Positions 54,061 to 63,551 of a stretch of DNA of 64,000 nt are shown here, in pieces. The stretch covers positions 620,001-684,000 of the forward strand of contig NZ_CP082247.1 in NCBI RefSeq assembly GCF_019879105.1, read 5' to 3'. The notes under the pieces are model-generated. The model had not been told where the DNA came from and did not search any database. It worked only from the letters and a program-made list of their open reading frames with translations. How positions within the stretch are numbered: the first letter of the stretch is position 1; every line of letters begins with the position of its first letter. This DNA comes from Natrinema sp. SYSU A 869 (GTDB taxonomy: Archaea; Halobacteriota; Halobacteria; Halobacteriales; Natrialbaceae). The translations under genes were made by a program, and so were the position numbers.

Positions 54061-55185
54061 CCGAATGTTCTCCGCGCCGTTCACGTCCGCGTTCGCAACT
54101 GTATCGCATTTCTCACACACGTACAACCCGCGTTCAACGCGCTGATTGTCGTCTGTGTGGCCGCACGCCGAACACGACTTCGACGTACCGCGTTCCGACA
54201 CCAACTCCATGTTGATGCCTTCCGCTTCCGTCTTGTAGTTGAGAAGCGTCGTGAAGCGGTCGAACGCCCAGCCGTGTAAGTCGAGGTTGCCGTGGTCGCC
54301 CCAATTCCGAGGTTCGCCGTTCTCGTCATCTTCTCGGATACCGCCGAGGTCGCCAACGACAAGCGTCCCGACACCTCGTTCGACACACTCCTCGACAATC
54401 GCTTTCGAGAGTGCGTGCAAGAAGTGCGTCCGACGACCCGTCCGCTTCCGGTCAAGGCGGATAGTCTCGCGGGACGAAGAATCGTCGCACTTGGCTTTCA
54501 TCTTAGTGAAGTAGTATTCGTCCTCTTTGAGTGCGCCACCGGGGTACAACAGGGATTCACCGCCGAACGAGACAGCGGCGAAGTTGCAAATCCCGAGGTC
54601 AACACCAGCCACTTCGTTGCCCGGCGGTTCCGGGTCGATAGTGGTGCGACAGACGAATTGAAGCCGCCATTCGTCGCGCTTATAGACGGTGCGAACCTGT
54701 TGAATGTCCCACTCGGTCAGGTCAACATCGGGACGAGTCTGGTACTCACAGAGGATGAAGTCTGAACGGTGTTCTTTGAGGTTGCGTCCTTTCGATAGAC
54801 GAACACGGGTAAACTGTGCGTCGTGCTTGAAGCCAGCCGCTTTGAACGACACGGTAGAACGTGGGTGGGAGTCTCCGTTTTTGCGGTAGCCGGGCGGTCG
54901 GGCACGGTCGTCGCCGTTCCGACGCTTGCCGAACCATCCGTTGAACGCTTCAGCGAGTTCTTCGAGAACGCGCTGACTGGATTGAGAATGTAAGTCCGTG
55001 TAGCGTTCGTGGCCTTTGAGTTCCCCGTCATCGGGAATCTCGCCCGTTTCGTCCCACTGTTCTTGTGCGTAGTAGCGACCGACGTTCCAGAGTTTTGAGG
55101 CGGCCCACCCGAGTTGGTCGAGGTCGTCACGAACCTGTCACTGGTTCGTGATGGTGGCCTCGAAGGTTCGGATGGTTCGACTCAT
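53923..55185 (-). pseudogene. tnpB: TnpB nuclease gene with one nonsense codon
   Basis: Start MSRTIRTFEATITNQ, then TGA at 55138-55140 in place of a sense codon (one transition from CGA would restore it), then open to 53923: QLGWAASKLWNVGRYYAQEQ, RuvC-I GVDLGICNFAAVSF, RuvC-II position LVVGDLGGIRED, zinc ribbon SCSACGHTD..YVCEKCDT, RuvC-III NADVNGAENIR. About 420 residues. The usual E of the RuvC-II ExL motif is G-D here. A GTG or internal restart could still give the large downstream part. RNA-guided DNA nuclease by family. Confidence 0.82.
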
Positions 55186-55428
55186 TTCTGGCTCCATAAC
55201 TGGTTATGAACAGTGTTTTCTTAATAGTGTCGGTTGGCGTGGAATATCCGGCCGTGTAGTCAGCGGGGGTTGGCGTCATACAGTGACGGCGCGTATCCCC
55301 GCCCTAAAGGGCGCGGTTTTGCGCCTGTTCATCCCATAACGAGTACGCCGATCCTGCCAAACATAGGCACACTTTTCGGAGGTCAATGAAGTCGAATCGT
55401 TTACCGTCCTCCACTCTCGTGACCACAT

Positions 55429-56361
55429 ATGCACGACCAACACGTTCTCATCACCGGCGGCGCAGGATTCATTGGCTCACACCTGACCGAGCGATTGCTC
55501 GCAAACGGGGCCACCGTCACGGTTATCGACAACCTCTCGAACGGCCGCGAGGAGTGGGTCCCCGACGACGCAACCCTTATCGAGCGCGATCTCACCGACC
55601 CCAATGCGCTCGAGGGAGTCCTCACGAGCGACGTCGATCGTGTCTTCCACCTCGCAGCGTCGAAAGCCGTGAACAGCGACCGCCCGCGGGCGCAGTTCGA
55701 AGCGAACACACAGATGACTTACAACGTGCTCGAGACCATGCAGGACGTCGGCGTCTCGGAGCTCGCTTATACCTCGACGTCGACGGTGTACGGGGAAGCG
55801 CCGCGGCCGACCCCCGAAGATTACGCGCCCCTCGAGCCGATCAGCGTGTATGGTGCGAGTAAGCTCGCTGATGAAGGTCTCTGTTCGACATATGCGCACT
55901 CCCACGACCTGACCGTCCGCACGTTCCGCTTTGCAAACATCGTCGGCTCACGGCTGCACGGGGCAGTGATCCCTGACTTTATCGAGAAACTCCACGAGAA
56001 CCCGGACAGACTGACCATCCTCGGGAACGGTCGTCAGGAGAAGTCGTATATGCACATCGAGGACTGTCTCGATGCGATGTTGACCGTCCTCGAGCGTGCC
56101 GATGGCTCACTCGCCACCTACAATCTCGGCACGCGGACGACGACCTCCGTGACCCGCATCGCCGATATCGTCAGTGAGGAGTTAGACCTCGCTCCCGACT
56201 ACGAGTATACAGGCGGCGACCGGGGCTGGACCGGCGACGTACCGAAGATGCGCCTCTCGATCGAGAAACTCGACGCGCTCGGCTGGGGGCCACAGTACAC
56301 CAGCGATACAGCGGTCCGCAAAGCGACACGTGACCTGCTTGCAGAGGGCGTGGCGGACTGA
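55429..56361 (+). CDS. NAD-dependent sugar epimerase/dehydratase
   Basis: 310 residues. LITGGAGFIGSHLTERLLAN (7-26), FHLAASKAVNSDRPRAQFEA, TSTSTVYGEAP, Y141/K145 in VYGASKLADEG, FRFANIVGSRLHGAVIPDF, and GGDRGWTGDVPKMRLSIEKL at the end, as in UDP-glucose 4-epimerase-like and UDP-glucuronate-type enzymes of haloarchaeal glycosylation clusters. Complete and in frame. Parts of it recur as scraps at 43504-43646 and 44926-44985. Supplies a nucleotide sugar to the glycan locus; the exact sugar is unknown. Confidence 0.87.
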   Translation: MHDQHVLITGGAGFIGSHLTERLLANGATVTVIDNLSNGREEWVPDDATLIERDLTDPNALEGVLTSDVDRVFHLAASKAVNSDRPRAQFEANTQMTYNVLETMQDVGVSELAYTSTSTVYGEAPRPTPEDYAPLEPISVYGASKLADEGLCSTYAHSHDLTVRTFRFANIVGSRLHGAVIPDFIEKLHENPDRLTILGNGRQEKSYMHIEDCLDAMLTVLERADGSLATYNLGTRTTTSVTRIADIVSEELDLAPDYEYTGGDRGWTGDVPKMRLSIEKLDALGWGPQYTSDTAVRKATRDLLAEGVAD

Positions 56362-57425
56362 GTCGCACAAGCCTGGCGGCGACAGGAGCAGGAACAGCGG
56401 CCGGCGACAGCGGCAAGCGTATGAGCCAGGTTGTGGCAGCCGCAGCAGGTTGCGCGTCGTGATACACGCACCCGTGGTACCTCTCAAGTTGGCGAAGCGG
56501 CCGCCACCGAACGCCCCAGTGCTGGATCCAAACGACAACCGCGTTCGAGGTCGCCTTCTAAGATTGGTTGACTAACAAGACCCGCATACGCGGCTTATCG
56601 CGGATGGCACGTCTAGGGCCCGCTCGTGATGGGGATCGGTCGAGAAGGTTCCGCGAACGGCGAACCGACGGTGGTAGCGAACTGGAGCTGGTCGGTGCTG
56701 AGCCAGTCACAGAGACAACTGATGGGCACAGAGTCTGGAAGCGGACCCCATCCCACCGACAGCCATAGGTCCGATTCGTCGGCCAACTGGCAGCCGTACT
56801 GCTCCTTGATTAAATCACAGACGGGCGACATTTGGAACTCTCGTGCGATCCCCGTCATCGAATTACTTTCTCGCAGTAACCGAATTTCGGCCTGTTATGG
56901 GATTTTATCCATTCAAATCATATATCGTTCCCACACACTTCACAGATATCAGATTGCCATTCTACTGTTTTTACTACTACTCGCTGCACCTCACAGTGAG
57001 AACAGAACGTCTGTTCTCTTTGGTTCTCCCCTCCCATATTTCCCCTTTTAGAAATATTTCTGCCTCCTCTATTAATAAGTATATGGAATGAGGTTCATAA
57101 TTGTAGTTATTAATTGTTTTTGGATATTATTCATGCTTTTATTGGTGAGGATGTTTTCTACTAGATATATGTCGAATTAATCGCCGAACGTGACAGAATC
57201 ACACCTATATTCCACAATTTAATTCACCAGACGTTTAGAGGAACCACCTCCCTCAGCCCATCATCTCAATTTTTGAAAGTTTCTCACCGAGACATCATTA
57301 TAGTACGGTTGATCAGGGAATAGATTACCACCATCAGTGTTGATTATAAAAAAGTATACCATGCTAGGTGTTCGGTATCGTATTACCTAGGACTTATTAG
57401 CCAATGTAAATATTGGATAATTACA
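56362..57425. other. long stretch without a clear gene
   Basis: 56362-56860 is moderately GC-rich. The reverse strand of 56858-56613 is open (MSPVCDLIKEQYGCQLADES, DLWLSVGWGPLPDS), possibly an old gene piece. 56880-57420 is strongly AT-rich with many stops, like an island flank. A TATA-like taaatattgg lies about 20 bp before the ATG at 57426. Confidence 0.35.
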
Positions 57426-57590
57426 ATGCAACAACAAAGATCCGAGACCGTCGTTCATCCGGTGATCGACGCACTAGAGGGACGGACCTGTTCGTTCTGC
57501 GAGAAGGGCAAACTCGTTCAAGACATCTACAAGGGGAATGATGCCGTCATTTGCGATGTATGTGCCACACCTAGCGCACAGCTCTGGTAA
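57426..57590 (+). CDS. 54-residue zinc-finger protein (HVO_A0556-like)
   Basis: MQQQRSETVVHPVIDALEGR, then TCSFCEKGKLVQDIYKGNDA and VICDVCATPSAQLW. CxxC at 22-25 and 43-46, with the YKGNDAV strand and a final LW, matches the haloarchaeal small zinc-finger family typified by HVO_A0556. Probably one zinc ribbon; role in regulation or RNA binding is not known. It has its own promoter and stands alone. Confidence 0.8.
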   Translation: MQQQRSETVVHPVIDALEGRTCSFCEKGKLVQDIYKGNDAVICDVCATPSAQLW

Positions 57591-57913
57591 GCGGCTCGCA
57601 TCTCAATCGCGTTCTCGATGTTTGCCGCAGTACGCACCGAATCTGTGCAACGCACCTCTTTGAACAGTGCTTGCTGCAAACAGGCGCGGCTGAGTCGGTC
57701 GACAATACGACCGTTGTCTTGGATCGAATAGAGAGTCCTATCGCGCGCTATCGGCTGGTGGACGGTCCAGACAAACGGAAGGGTTCAGTCCTCAATCGTA
57801 AGCGACAGAATCTGGACTTTGCTTCGACTGAGTACTGACTATGATTTCGGACGCACCCATCTGGTAACCTGTCCGCGAGTGATCGTCGCAAAATCGAACG
57901 CGCACCGCAGCCA
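57591..57913. other. intergenic stretch
   Basis: No gene, repeat or RNA that I can support between the zinc-finger gene and the GT2 gene. Confidence 0.35.
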
Positions 57914-59182
57914 CTACCGATTGACTGCGCTTAGGAAGAACGACGAAAACACCGTCTGGAGTCCGATGATGATCGCCGTAAACGCGACGAGCGACCCCAT
58001 CGTGAACTCGAGCGTCGAGAACCCGTTCAGAATCCACTGATAGACCAGAATTCCCGCGTACGCACCACCGAGACCGAACACTGCGAGTCCGGCCGTCGCG
58101 CCGTGCTCGAGAGACAGCGATCCCGTCACGCGCTCCGTGATCGGATCCTCGGGTTTCTGGATCGGATCGCTCGTTACGGCGGCGAAGACCCCGAGGCTGC
58201 CAATCTGATAACCGACAATGGTCAGCAGACTCCCGGCGATCATCGAGTGGATCCCGAGGCTCACACTGCCGACCGATATCCCGGTATACGCAAGGCCCAT
58301 TACGGCGAGTCCGACGAGACATAATAGGAGTCCCGGTGCCGAAAACAGGTAGCCCGGCGCGTTCACGAGCATGAACCGTACGTGCCGCCAGCCATCTTTG
58401 AAGCTCTCGAGGGTTTCCTCACCCTCCCGCTCGTGGTAGATGATGGGGGTTTCGACGATCGTGAGATCTTTCGCGCCGGCCTCCATGATCATCTCGCTGG
58501 CGAACTCCATGCCGGTCGTCTCGAGGCCCATCGTCTCATAGGCCTCCTTCGTGAAGATCCGGAAGCCGCTGTGGGCGTCGCTGACCCCGGCCCCGTAGAA
58601 GGCGTTCAGGAATTTCGTCAGGAGCGGATTCCCGATATACTGATGAAGCGACGGCATTGCGCCGGGTTTGATTTCGCCCTCGAGCCGACTCCCCATCACC
58701 ATATCGGCGTCCTCGTCGCGGAGATGAGCCAGTAGGCGTGGGATCTGTTCGAAATCGTAGGTCGTGTCGGCGTCACCCATGACCACATAGTCTCCGCGGG
58801 CACGATCGAATGCGTATCGGTAGGCGTAGCCATACCCTGGTTGGTCGGGTTCGTAGATAATCGCACCCATCTCCTGCCCGATCTCAGGCGTGCGATCGGT
58901 CGAACTATCACTCAGGATAATCTCGGCAGTCAGACCGAGAGAAGCGATTGCCGTCTTCGCCCGCTCGATACATTCGGCAATGCCTGCCTCTTCGTTGAGC
59001 GTCGGCATCACGATGCTCAGCGTCGGCATCTGCTCGCTGTCCGGCCCAACAAGCAGGTTATCAGCCTCATGGTGGCTTGTCGTTTCGTGGTCGGTTTCTT
59101 GCTCGAGTCCGCCCTCGAGTGATTCTGATGTTGATTCGGCTTCCGTCGGATACGTCTGGTCTCTTCCTTCAGATCTCTTCAT
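57914..59182 (-). CDS. GT2 glycosyltransferase (dolichyl-phosphate-sugar type)
   Basis: 422 residues. A disordered acidic start (~50 residues), then a GT-A domain: LSIVMPTLNEEAGIAECIER, ILSDSSTDRTPEIGQ, GYGYAYRYAFDRARGDYVVM, DxD-type GDADTTYDFEQIP, MGSRLEGEIKPGAMP, SDAHSGFRIFTKEAY. The C-terminal ~150 residues hold four membrane helices. This is the DPMS/AglJ-like layout: transfer of a sugar to dolichyl phosphate at the cytosolic face for N-glycosylation or polymer assembly. Start at 59182 is the longest sensible; MPTLSIVMP is an alternative. Confidence 0.85.
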   Translation of the reverse strand: MKRSEGRDQTYPTEAESTSESLEGGLEQETDHETTSHHEADNLLVGPDSEQMPTLSIVMPTLNEEAGIAECIERAKTAIASLGLTAEIILSDSSTDRTPEIGQEMGAIIYEPDQPGYGYAYRYAFDRARGDYVVMGDADTTYDFEQIPRLLAHLRDEDADMVMGSRLEGEIKPGAMPSLHQYIGNPLLTKFLNAFYGAGVSDAHSGFRIFTKEAYETMGLETTGMEFASEMIMEAGAKDLTIVETPIIYHEREGEETLESFKDGWRHVRFMLVNAPGYLFSAPGLLLCLVGLAVMGLAYTGISVGSVSLGIHSMIAGSLLTIVGYQIGSLGVFAAVTSDPIQKPEDPITERVTGSLSLEHGATAGLAVFGLGGAYAGILVYQWILNGFSTLEFTMGSLVAFTAIIIGLQTVFSSFFLSAVNR

Positions 59183-59831
59183 GATGGTCAGTCGTGGTGC
59201 CGCCCTCGTACTGCGGACCCAAGACGGCGAGGTCTGCTGGTGTCACACCATCTGCCGCTCATTGCGCCGAACCGCAGAGTTGTCGACTAGGATAGCTTAC
59301 CGAAACTAGTTCCATAAGCGTTCGGTATTAGGCTAATACAATACCTTTTACTAGAAGGGAATGAATACTCATTTTATTATCTAATTATGTATGTGGGAGA
59401 ACATAAGTGGGGGATTCTGAGTGTATCCCCGAGTGGAACGACGCTACTGAGAGCGGAGGCACACTTGATATGACCCAGTCTTAGCGATGTGCGCCTGCCG
59501 TGAAACACTCATGCGCTTCGGCAGACAGAAAGACATGCGTCCCAACATGCCGCCCGTACTACTGTCAACAATTCCTGCAAGTGACATCTCTACGTTGGCT
59601 CATCATCGTGACCAACGTACCCTTGCCGTGTATTGGCCGGGCAGTCATTGATGGAATGTACGCAAATTACAGCTTAAACCGTCGCACTTTCCTGATCCTG
59701 AAATGAGCAGCCTGTCATATAATATCGTATGAGTAGCGGCTCGTCACTGCTGGAATTACCGTCTGTTCGACATCGGGAACACGTTAGCGACATAGTGAAC
59801 AGTGGGCTGACGCCAGTACAAGAGGAGCAAG
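59183..59831. other. intergenic stretch
   Basis: Promoter side of the GT2 gene with an AT-rich patch at 59330-59395. No gene recognised; short cysteine-rich frames near 59500-59570 lack support. Confidence 0.35.
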
Positions 59832-60944
59832 TCATGGCTCGGAGACGGTCACCCAGAGATGAACGGAGTACTCTGTATCTTCCATCGAGGGCTCGGACGG
59901 CACATCACTGTCGGGGAAGAGCAACCAGACGATGCGCTGGTTCTCGCCGGTCATCGTGGGCTCGAGATCGTACGTCTGGAGCCCGCTCTCGTTGTGTGCG
60001 ATCGTGGTGCTGAACCGATCGAGTTCACGTTGCTCGCGAACGATCGTTTCGTTGGCTGTCGCGTTACTGTCTCCGTCGCTATTCGCCGTCTCGTTCGCAA
60101 CCACCTCGACCTCCTGTTCGAGGACCACCACCGTGTACTCCGTCGTCTGCTGTTCGTGGTTGTCGATGCCGACGATCAGTTCCTGACTCTCGCCTTGGAC
60201 GAACTCGGTCGGGTAGTCGTCGGCGACGAGTTCGCCGTCGTCGTCTTCGGTCAACAGATAGATCGCCGAGAACTGCTCGCCGTCAGGCGGGATCATCACT
60301 GCGTACCAGACACTCCCGGCGGCGAGTATGACTGATGCTACAAGCAGGACGTTCAACGCGGCATCCGCACGCGTATCCGGCTCGAGTAACTCCGCGCGGC
60401 CGGCAGCGTACCACGTTCGGTAGGGGACCTGAAATCGATCTTCGACGGGCAGTTCCCGTCGGCGGCTGGCTGCCACGGCCGTCGCAATGAGCGTGAAGCC
60501 GCTCACCGACACTGCGATCGGTACCAGTCGAATTCCCCAAGGAGTGAAGTTCAATACGAGTCCGATTAGGGGAACGACGGCAATACTCAGCCCAAAGGAG
60601 AGCGCGACTCGCTCAAGGCCGTCGATCCCGTCCTGGGCTGCAAGCGAGTCGTACCAGCCGTCCGTATCCGAGTCATCGGCCATCATATCGCTGTCGGCTG
60701 GTGAGCCGGCAGTCGATGCGGGCGAGTCGGCAGCCTCAGGAAACAGTGCCGCGATAAACGCATAGCCTGGAACGAAGAGGACGAATGCGAGTCCGAGCGG
60801 TACCCGGAGCGGCGTCTCTCGAATCATGGGTGCCAGCGCGGACACGTTTGTCACGACGACGAGTACGACGATAGCAGCGAGATCGGCCGGCAGTTTCCTC
60901 ACTGGTCGTGGCAGCAAGAGCCACAACGAACGGAACGCAACCAT
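59832..60944 (-). CDS. DUF1616 membrane protein
   Basis: 370 residues. Two membrane helices at the start (LAAIVVLVVVTNVSALAPMI, LGLAFVLFVPGYAFIAALFP), an acidic loop, two more (LSFGLSIAVVPLIGLVLNFT, LIATAVAASRR), a fifth (AALNVLLVASVILAAGSVWY), and an extracellular beta-sandwich-like end (YPTEFVQGESQELIVGIDNH, YTVVVLEQEVEV). PGYAFxAALFP and GxxxLxFT are typical of DUF1616 (PF07760), often next to glycosyltransferases of surface glycans. Precise role unknown. Confidence 0.82.
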   Translation of the reverse strand: MVAFRSLWLLLPRPVRKLPADLAAIVVLVVVTNVSALAPMIRETPLRVPLGLAFVLFVPGYAFIAALFPEAADSPASTAGSPADSDMMADDSDTDGWYDSLAAQDGIDGLERVALSFGLSIAVVPLIGLVLNFTPWGIRLVPIAVSVSGFTLIATAVAASRRRELPVEDRFQVPYRTWYAAGRAELLEPDTRADAALNVLLVASVILAAGSVWYAVMIPPDGEQFSAIYLLTEDDDGELVADDYPTEFVQGESQELIVGIDNHEQQTTEYTVVVLEQEVEVVANETANSDGDSNATANETIVREQRELDRFSTTIAHNESGLQTYDLEPTMTGENQRIVWLLFPDSDVPSEPSMEDTEYSVHLWVTVSEP

Positions 60945-61078
60945 TCAGCTACTAGTATCGACGACAGTAATAAAAACGATCCGATAGGCGCCTGATCCGA
61001 CAACGTAGCCCTAGTTCGAGTTATTAGTGCTCCCGGTATCAATTTTCGTACTAGGATAACTCCCCTCATTATACAAAA

Positions 61079-62218
61079 TTAAGGGCTATCGGCCGCGAGA
61101 ATTCCTTCCATGATTTGGATTTCCTCGGCCTCTGAAATCTGTTCGGACTGAAAGCAAACACGGATCACCTTGTGAGCGAGCTCCGGATCGACGGCATGGT
61201 CACTCGCGAGTTGCTGCTCAAGTGAATCGATCCGTGCAGTGAGTGCGGTAAGCTCTGCATCTGATTGCGCCTGCGGAGTCGACTGCATGTCGGTGGCACT
61301 TGCCATCTGACCCGTCTGTTCCTTGGGAGTCGCATCCATCTCTTTGCAGTCGGCAGTGCTCGATGCGCCGTCTGCTCGCGGAGTCGGGGTTACGGAGCGG
61401 TCCACACTTGGCGTTGCGTCCGCTGTCTCGAGATTGTCATCGATGTCCCCGGTGGCGTCGGGCTGGGCGTTGCCACCGTCTCCGAGCGCGGTGTCTGGGC
61501 GCTCCGTACTCGTCTCGGGTGTGTCCGTAGCCGCGCAGTCAGCAGTTGTGCTGGCCTCCACGTTTGCGTCGACCGCACTATCGTCGCAGGTCACGGCATC
61601 GCTATCTCCGCCGTTAGGCTCGTTAGACTGATCATTGTCCGCATCTACCTCACCGTCCGTCTGTGTCTCCTCGAGATCCGTTTCCGCTCGGTTGAAGAAC
61701 TGCTTGACGAACGTCTGCCGGTCGGCCCAGTCGAACCCGGCAATCCCGTTGACCCGCTGGCTGATCGTCGCGCTGCTCACGCCAAGCGACTCGGCGAGGA
61801 CAGCCTGTGTCGCGTGCGGATGGTCGCGGATCTCGCGGAGCGTCTCCAGTTGTGTCTCGGTGATATCGGCCGGGGCGACTATCGACTCGTCGGTACCGGT
61901 AGTGTGGTGACTCATAGCTGACTCGTCGAACAGTGAATCATCAACTGCATCCGCTGCCGTCTCGTCGTCGGCTGCAGTCGGTTCCGCATCCTCAACCGTT
62001 GCCTCGTCTGCTTCGATAGTCCCTGGATCTCCGTACTCATCGAGTACCTGCTCAACGAGTGACGTCGTCGCACCGGTGACACGGTCAGCGATCGCTGCCA
62101 TCGATTCCTCCGGGCGTGATTCTGCGATTTCGAGGATCCGCTTATGAACGACTGCTCGCGGAACGGTCGATTTGTGATCGGTACCCCGTTTTGTAGTAGT
62201 TGCTTGTATATCACTCAT
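61079..62218 (-). CDS. two-part winged-helix regulator with long acidic linker
   Basis: 379 residues. First HTH-like unit VPRAVVHKRILEIAESRPEE..IADRVTGATTSLVEQVLDEY (about 18-65). Second HTH: ITETQLETLREIRDHPHATQ, AVLAESLGVSSATISQRVNG (about 118-157), a classic helix-turn-helix. Then ~130 residues of acidic, Thr/Ala-rich disordered linker and a C-terminal helix pair (LTALTARIDSLEQQL..SEAEEIQIMEGIL) likely for self-association. Its target is unknown; neighbours are surface-glycan genes. Confidence 0.72.
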   Translation of the reverse strand: MSDIQATTTKRGTDHKSTVPRAVVHKRILEIAESRPEESMAAIADRVTGATTSLVEQVLDEYGDPGTIEADEATVEDAEPTAADDETAADAVDDSLFDESAMSHHTTGTDESIVAPADITETQLETLREIRDHPHATQAVLAESLGVSSATISQRVNGIAGFDWADRQTFVKQFFNRAETDLEETQTDGEVDADNDQSNEPNGGDSDAVTCDDSAVDANVEASTTADCAATDTPETSTERPDTALGDGGNAQPDATGDIDDNLETADATPSVDRSVTPTPRADGASSTADCKEMDATPKEQTGQMASATDMQSTPQAQSDAELTALTARIDSLEQQLASDHAVDPELAHKVIRVCFQSEQISEAEEIQIMEGILAADSP

Positions 62219-62754
62219 ACACCTTCCGTCTCGTGAGATATTACTTCACCATCTGCTGACTTGTAGCTTTTCCAGAGATATGATAACTATCACCATTCAG
62301 CAACCTCTATATCAGAGAATAGAACAAACCGAAATGAGCCGTTCGAACGGACCGTCAATCGTCCATGTGAACATCATCGTCGTCACAAACTATTGTACTG
62401 CTTCGAGGACGTCCGCAGTTTCGTCAGACAAATCGTCACCGCATTGAAAGCGGCACGTTCGTACCAGCTTTCCAGATCAGCCGAGATTAATGTGTCCGAT
62501 TTCTGATGTCACGATGGAGCACCGATCTCGGCTGTGCTCAACACAAACGTGAGTACGCACTGCAAAAGAGCAATGTAAACCGAGATTGCCGTTCGTTCGA
62601 GGGAACGACTCGCTGCAGTGTGTTTTACGACAATTCGTGGTGAGGCGGCACCTTGTTTTACATTCCCTACTAGTGGCATGTAATTGTATTCAGGGTGCAG
62701 TAGGAGGGGCAAAACAATGATCGGCCGCCGAGAGTCCCTGTCTAAGACAGTAGT
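62219..62754. other. intergenic stretch
   Basis: Divergent promoters. 62390-62505 is open on the plus strand (LLYCFEDVRSFVRQIVTALK) without a start, perhaps a remnant. Nothing else. Confidence 0.3.
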
Positions 62755-63537
62755 ATGGCACATGATCCACCGCCGAGCACAGACGACCGAACACTGGCGA
62801 CCACCAATAAACACACTCAAGCGGTCGCCACACCACCAGTTACTGTCCACTGTTCGGGAGTGACTCACGAGTACGGCGACAATCCCTCCAGACTTCGATC
62901 CGTCTCATCGCGAACGGTAACCGCGCTCGAAGACGTCTCATTCGAGATTCGTGCCGGCGAGGTTGTCGGCCTCGTTGGTCCGAGCGGGAGCGGTAAATCG
63001 ACGGTACTCCACGTCGTTGGAGGACTACTCGAGCCGAGCAAGGGAACCGTCGACGTACTCGATACGGATCTCACAACACTCTCTTCGTCCCAGCGAACGC
63101 GACTGCGCCGCGATCATGTTGGGCTCGTCTTCCAACAGTTCCACCTCCTCTCGTCGCTGTCAGCTCGAGATAACGTCGCCCTTCCACTGGTTGAACGCGG
63201 GGTAGCACGACGCGAACGGCAGCAACGGGCTACCGAGTTACTCGAGCAGGTTGGTCTCGACGATCGTATGACCCACCGACCGGGCGAACTCAGTGGCGGA
63301 GAACAACAGCGCGTCGCGATTGCGCGGGCGCTAGTGACCGATCCCGAGATCGTCCTCGCCGACGAGCCGACGGGCGAACTCGACACGGAAACTGGCGAAC
63401 AGGTGCTTGAACTCCTCGTGGATATCGCGGACGATCAGACGGTACTCGTGGCGACCCACGACGAACGCGCAATCGAGGTAACGGATCGCGTCCTCCGACT
63501 GCTTGATGGGGTAGTGACGGTCGATGAGAGACGATAA
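62755..63537 (+). CDS. ABC transporter ATP-binding protein (LolD/MacB-like)
   Basis: 260 residues. Walker [10 protein letters not shown] (75-83), Q-loop LVFQQFHLL, signature [15 protein letters not shown] (179-193), Walker [13 protein letters not shown] and switch H in [10 protein letters not shown]. The [16 protein letters not shown] wording and single-domain form fit the LolD/MacB/FtsE group that pairs with FtsX-like permeases for lipoprotein or peptide export. The permease gene follows after 14 bp. An N-terminal ~30-residue acidic extension is unusual for the group. Confidence 0.9.
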   Translation: MAHDPPPSTDDRTLATTNKHTQAVATPPVTVHCSGVTHEYGDNPSRLRSVSSRTVTALEDVSFEIRAGEVVGLVGPSGSGKSTVLHVVGGLLEPSKGTVDVLDTDLTTLSSSQRTRLRRDHVGLVFQQFHLLSSLSARDNVALPLVERGVARRERQQRATELLEQVGLDDRMTHRPGELSGGEQQRVAIARALVTDPEIVLADEPTGELDTETGEQVLELLVDIADDQTVLVATHDERAIEVTDRVLRLLDGVVTVDERR

Positions 63538-63551
63538 CGGCTCCTTCATCT

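Larger units (their letters stand above)
53873..55345 (-). mobile_element. IS1341-type (IS605 family) tnpB element
   Basis: Right end at 53873-53910 (inverse of ggattcctcg..cggggaggatgtca hairpin) and left end at about 55265-55345 (ccgccctaaagggcgcggtt then ttgcgcctgttcatc). No tnpA. It carries one tnpB pseudogene on the reverse strand. The same left end occurs on the small derivative at 50846-51170. Boundaries of such elements have no terminal inverted repeats, so ends are approximate. Confidence 0.75.
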
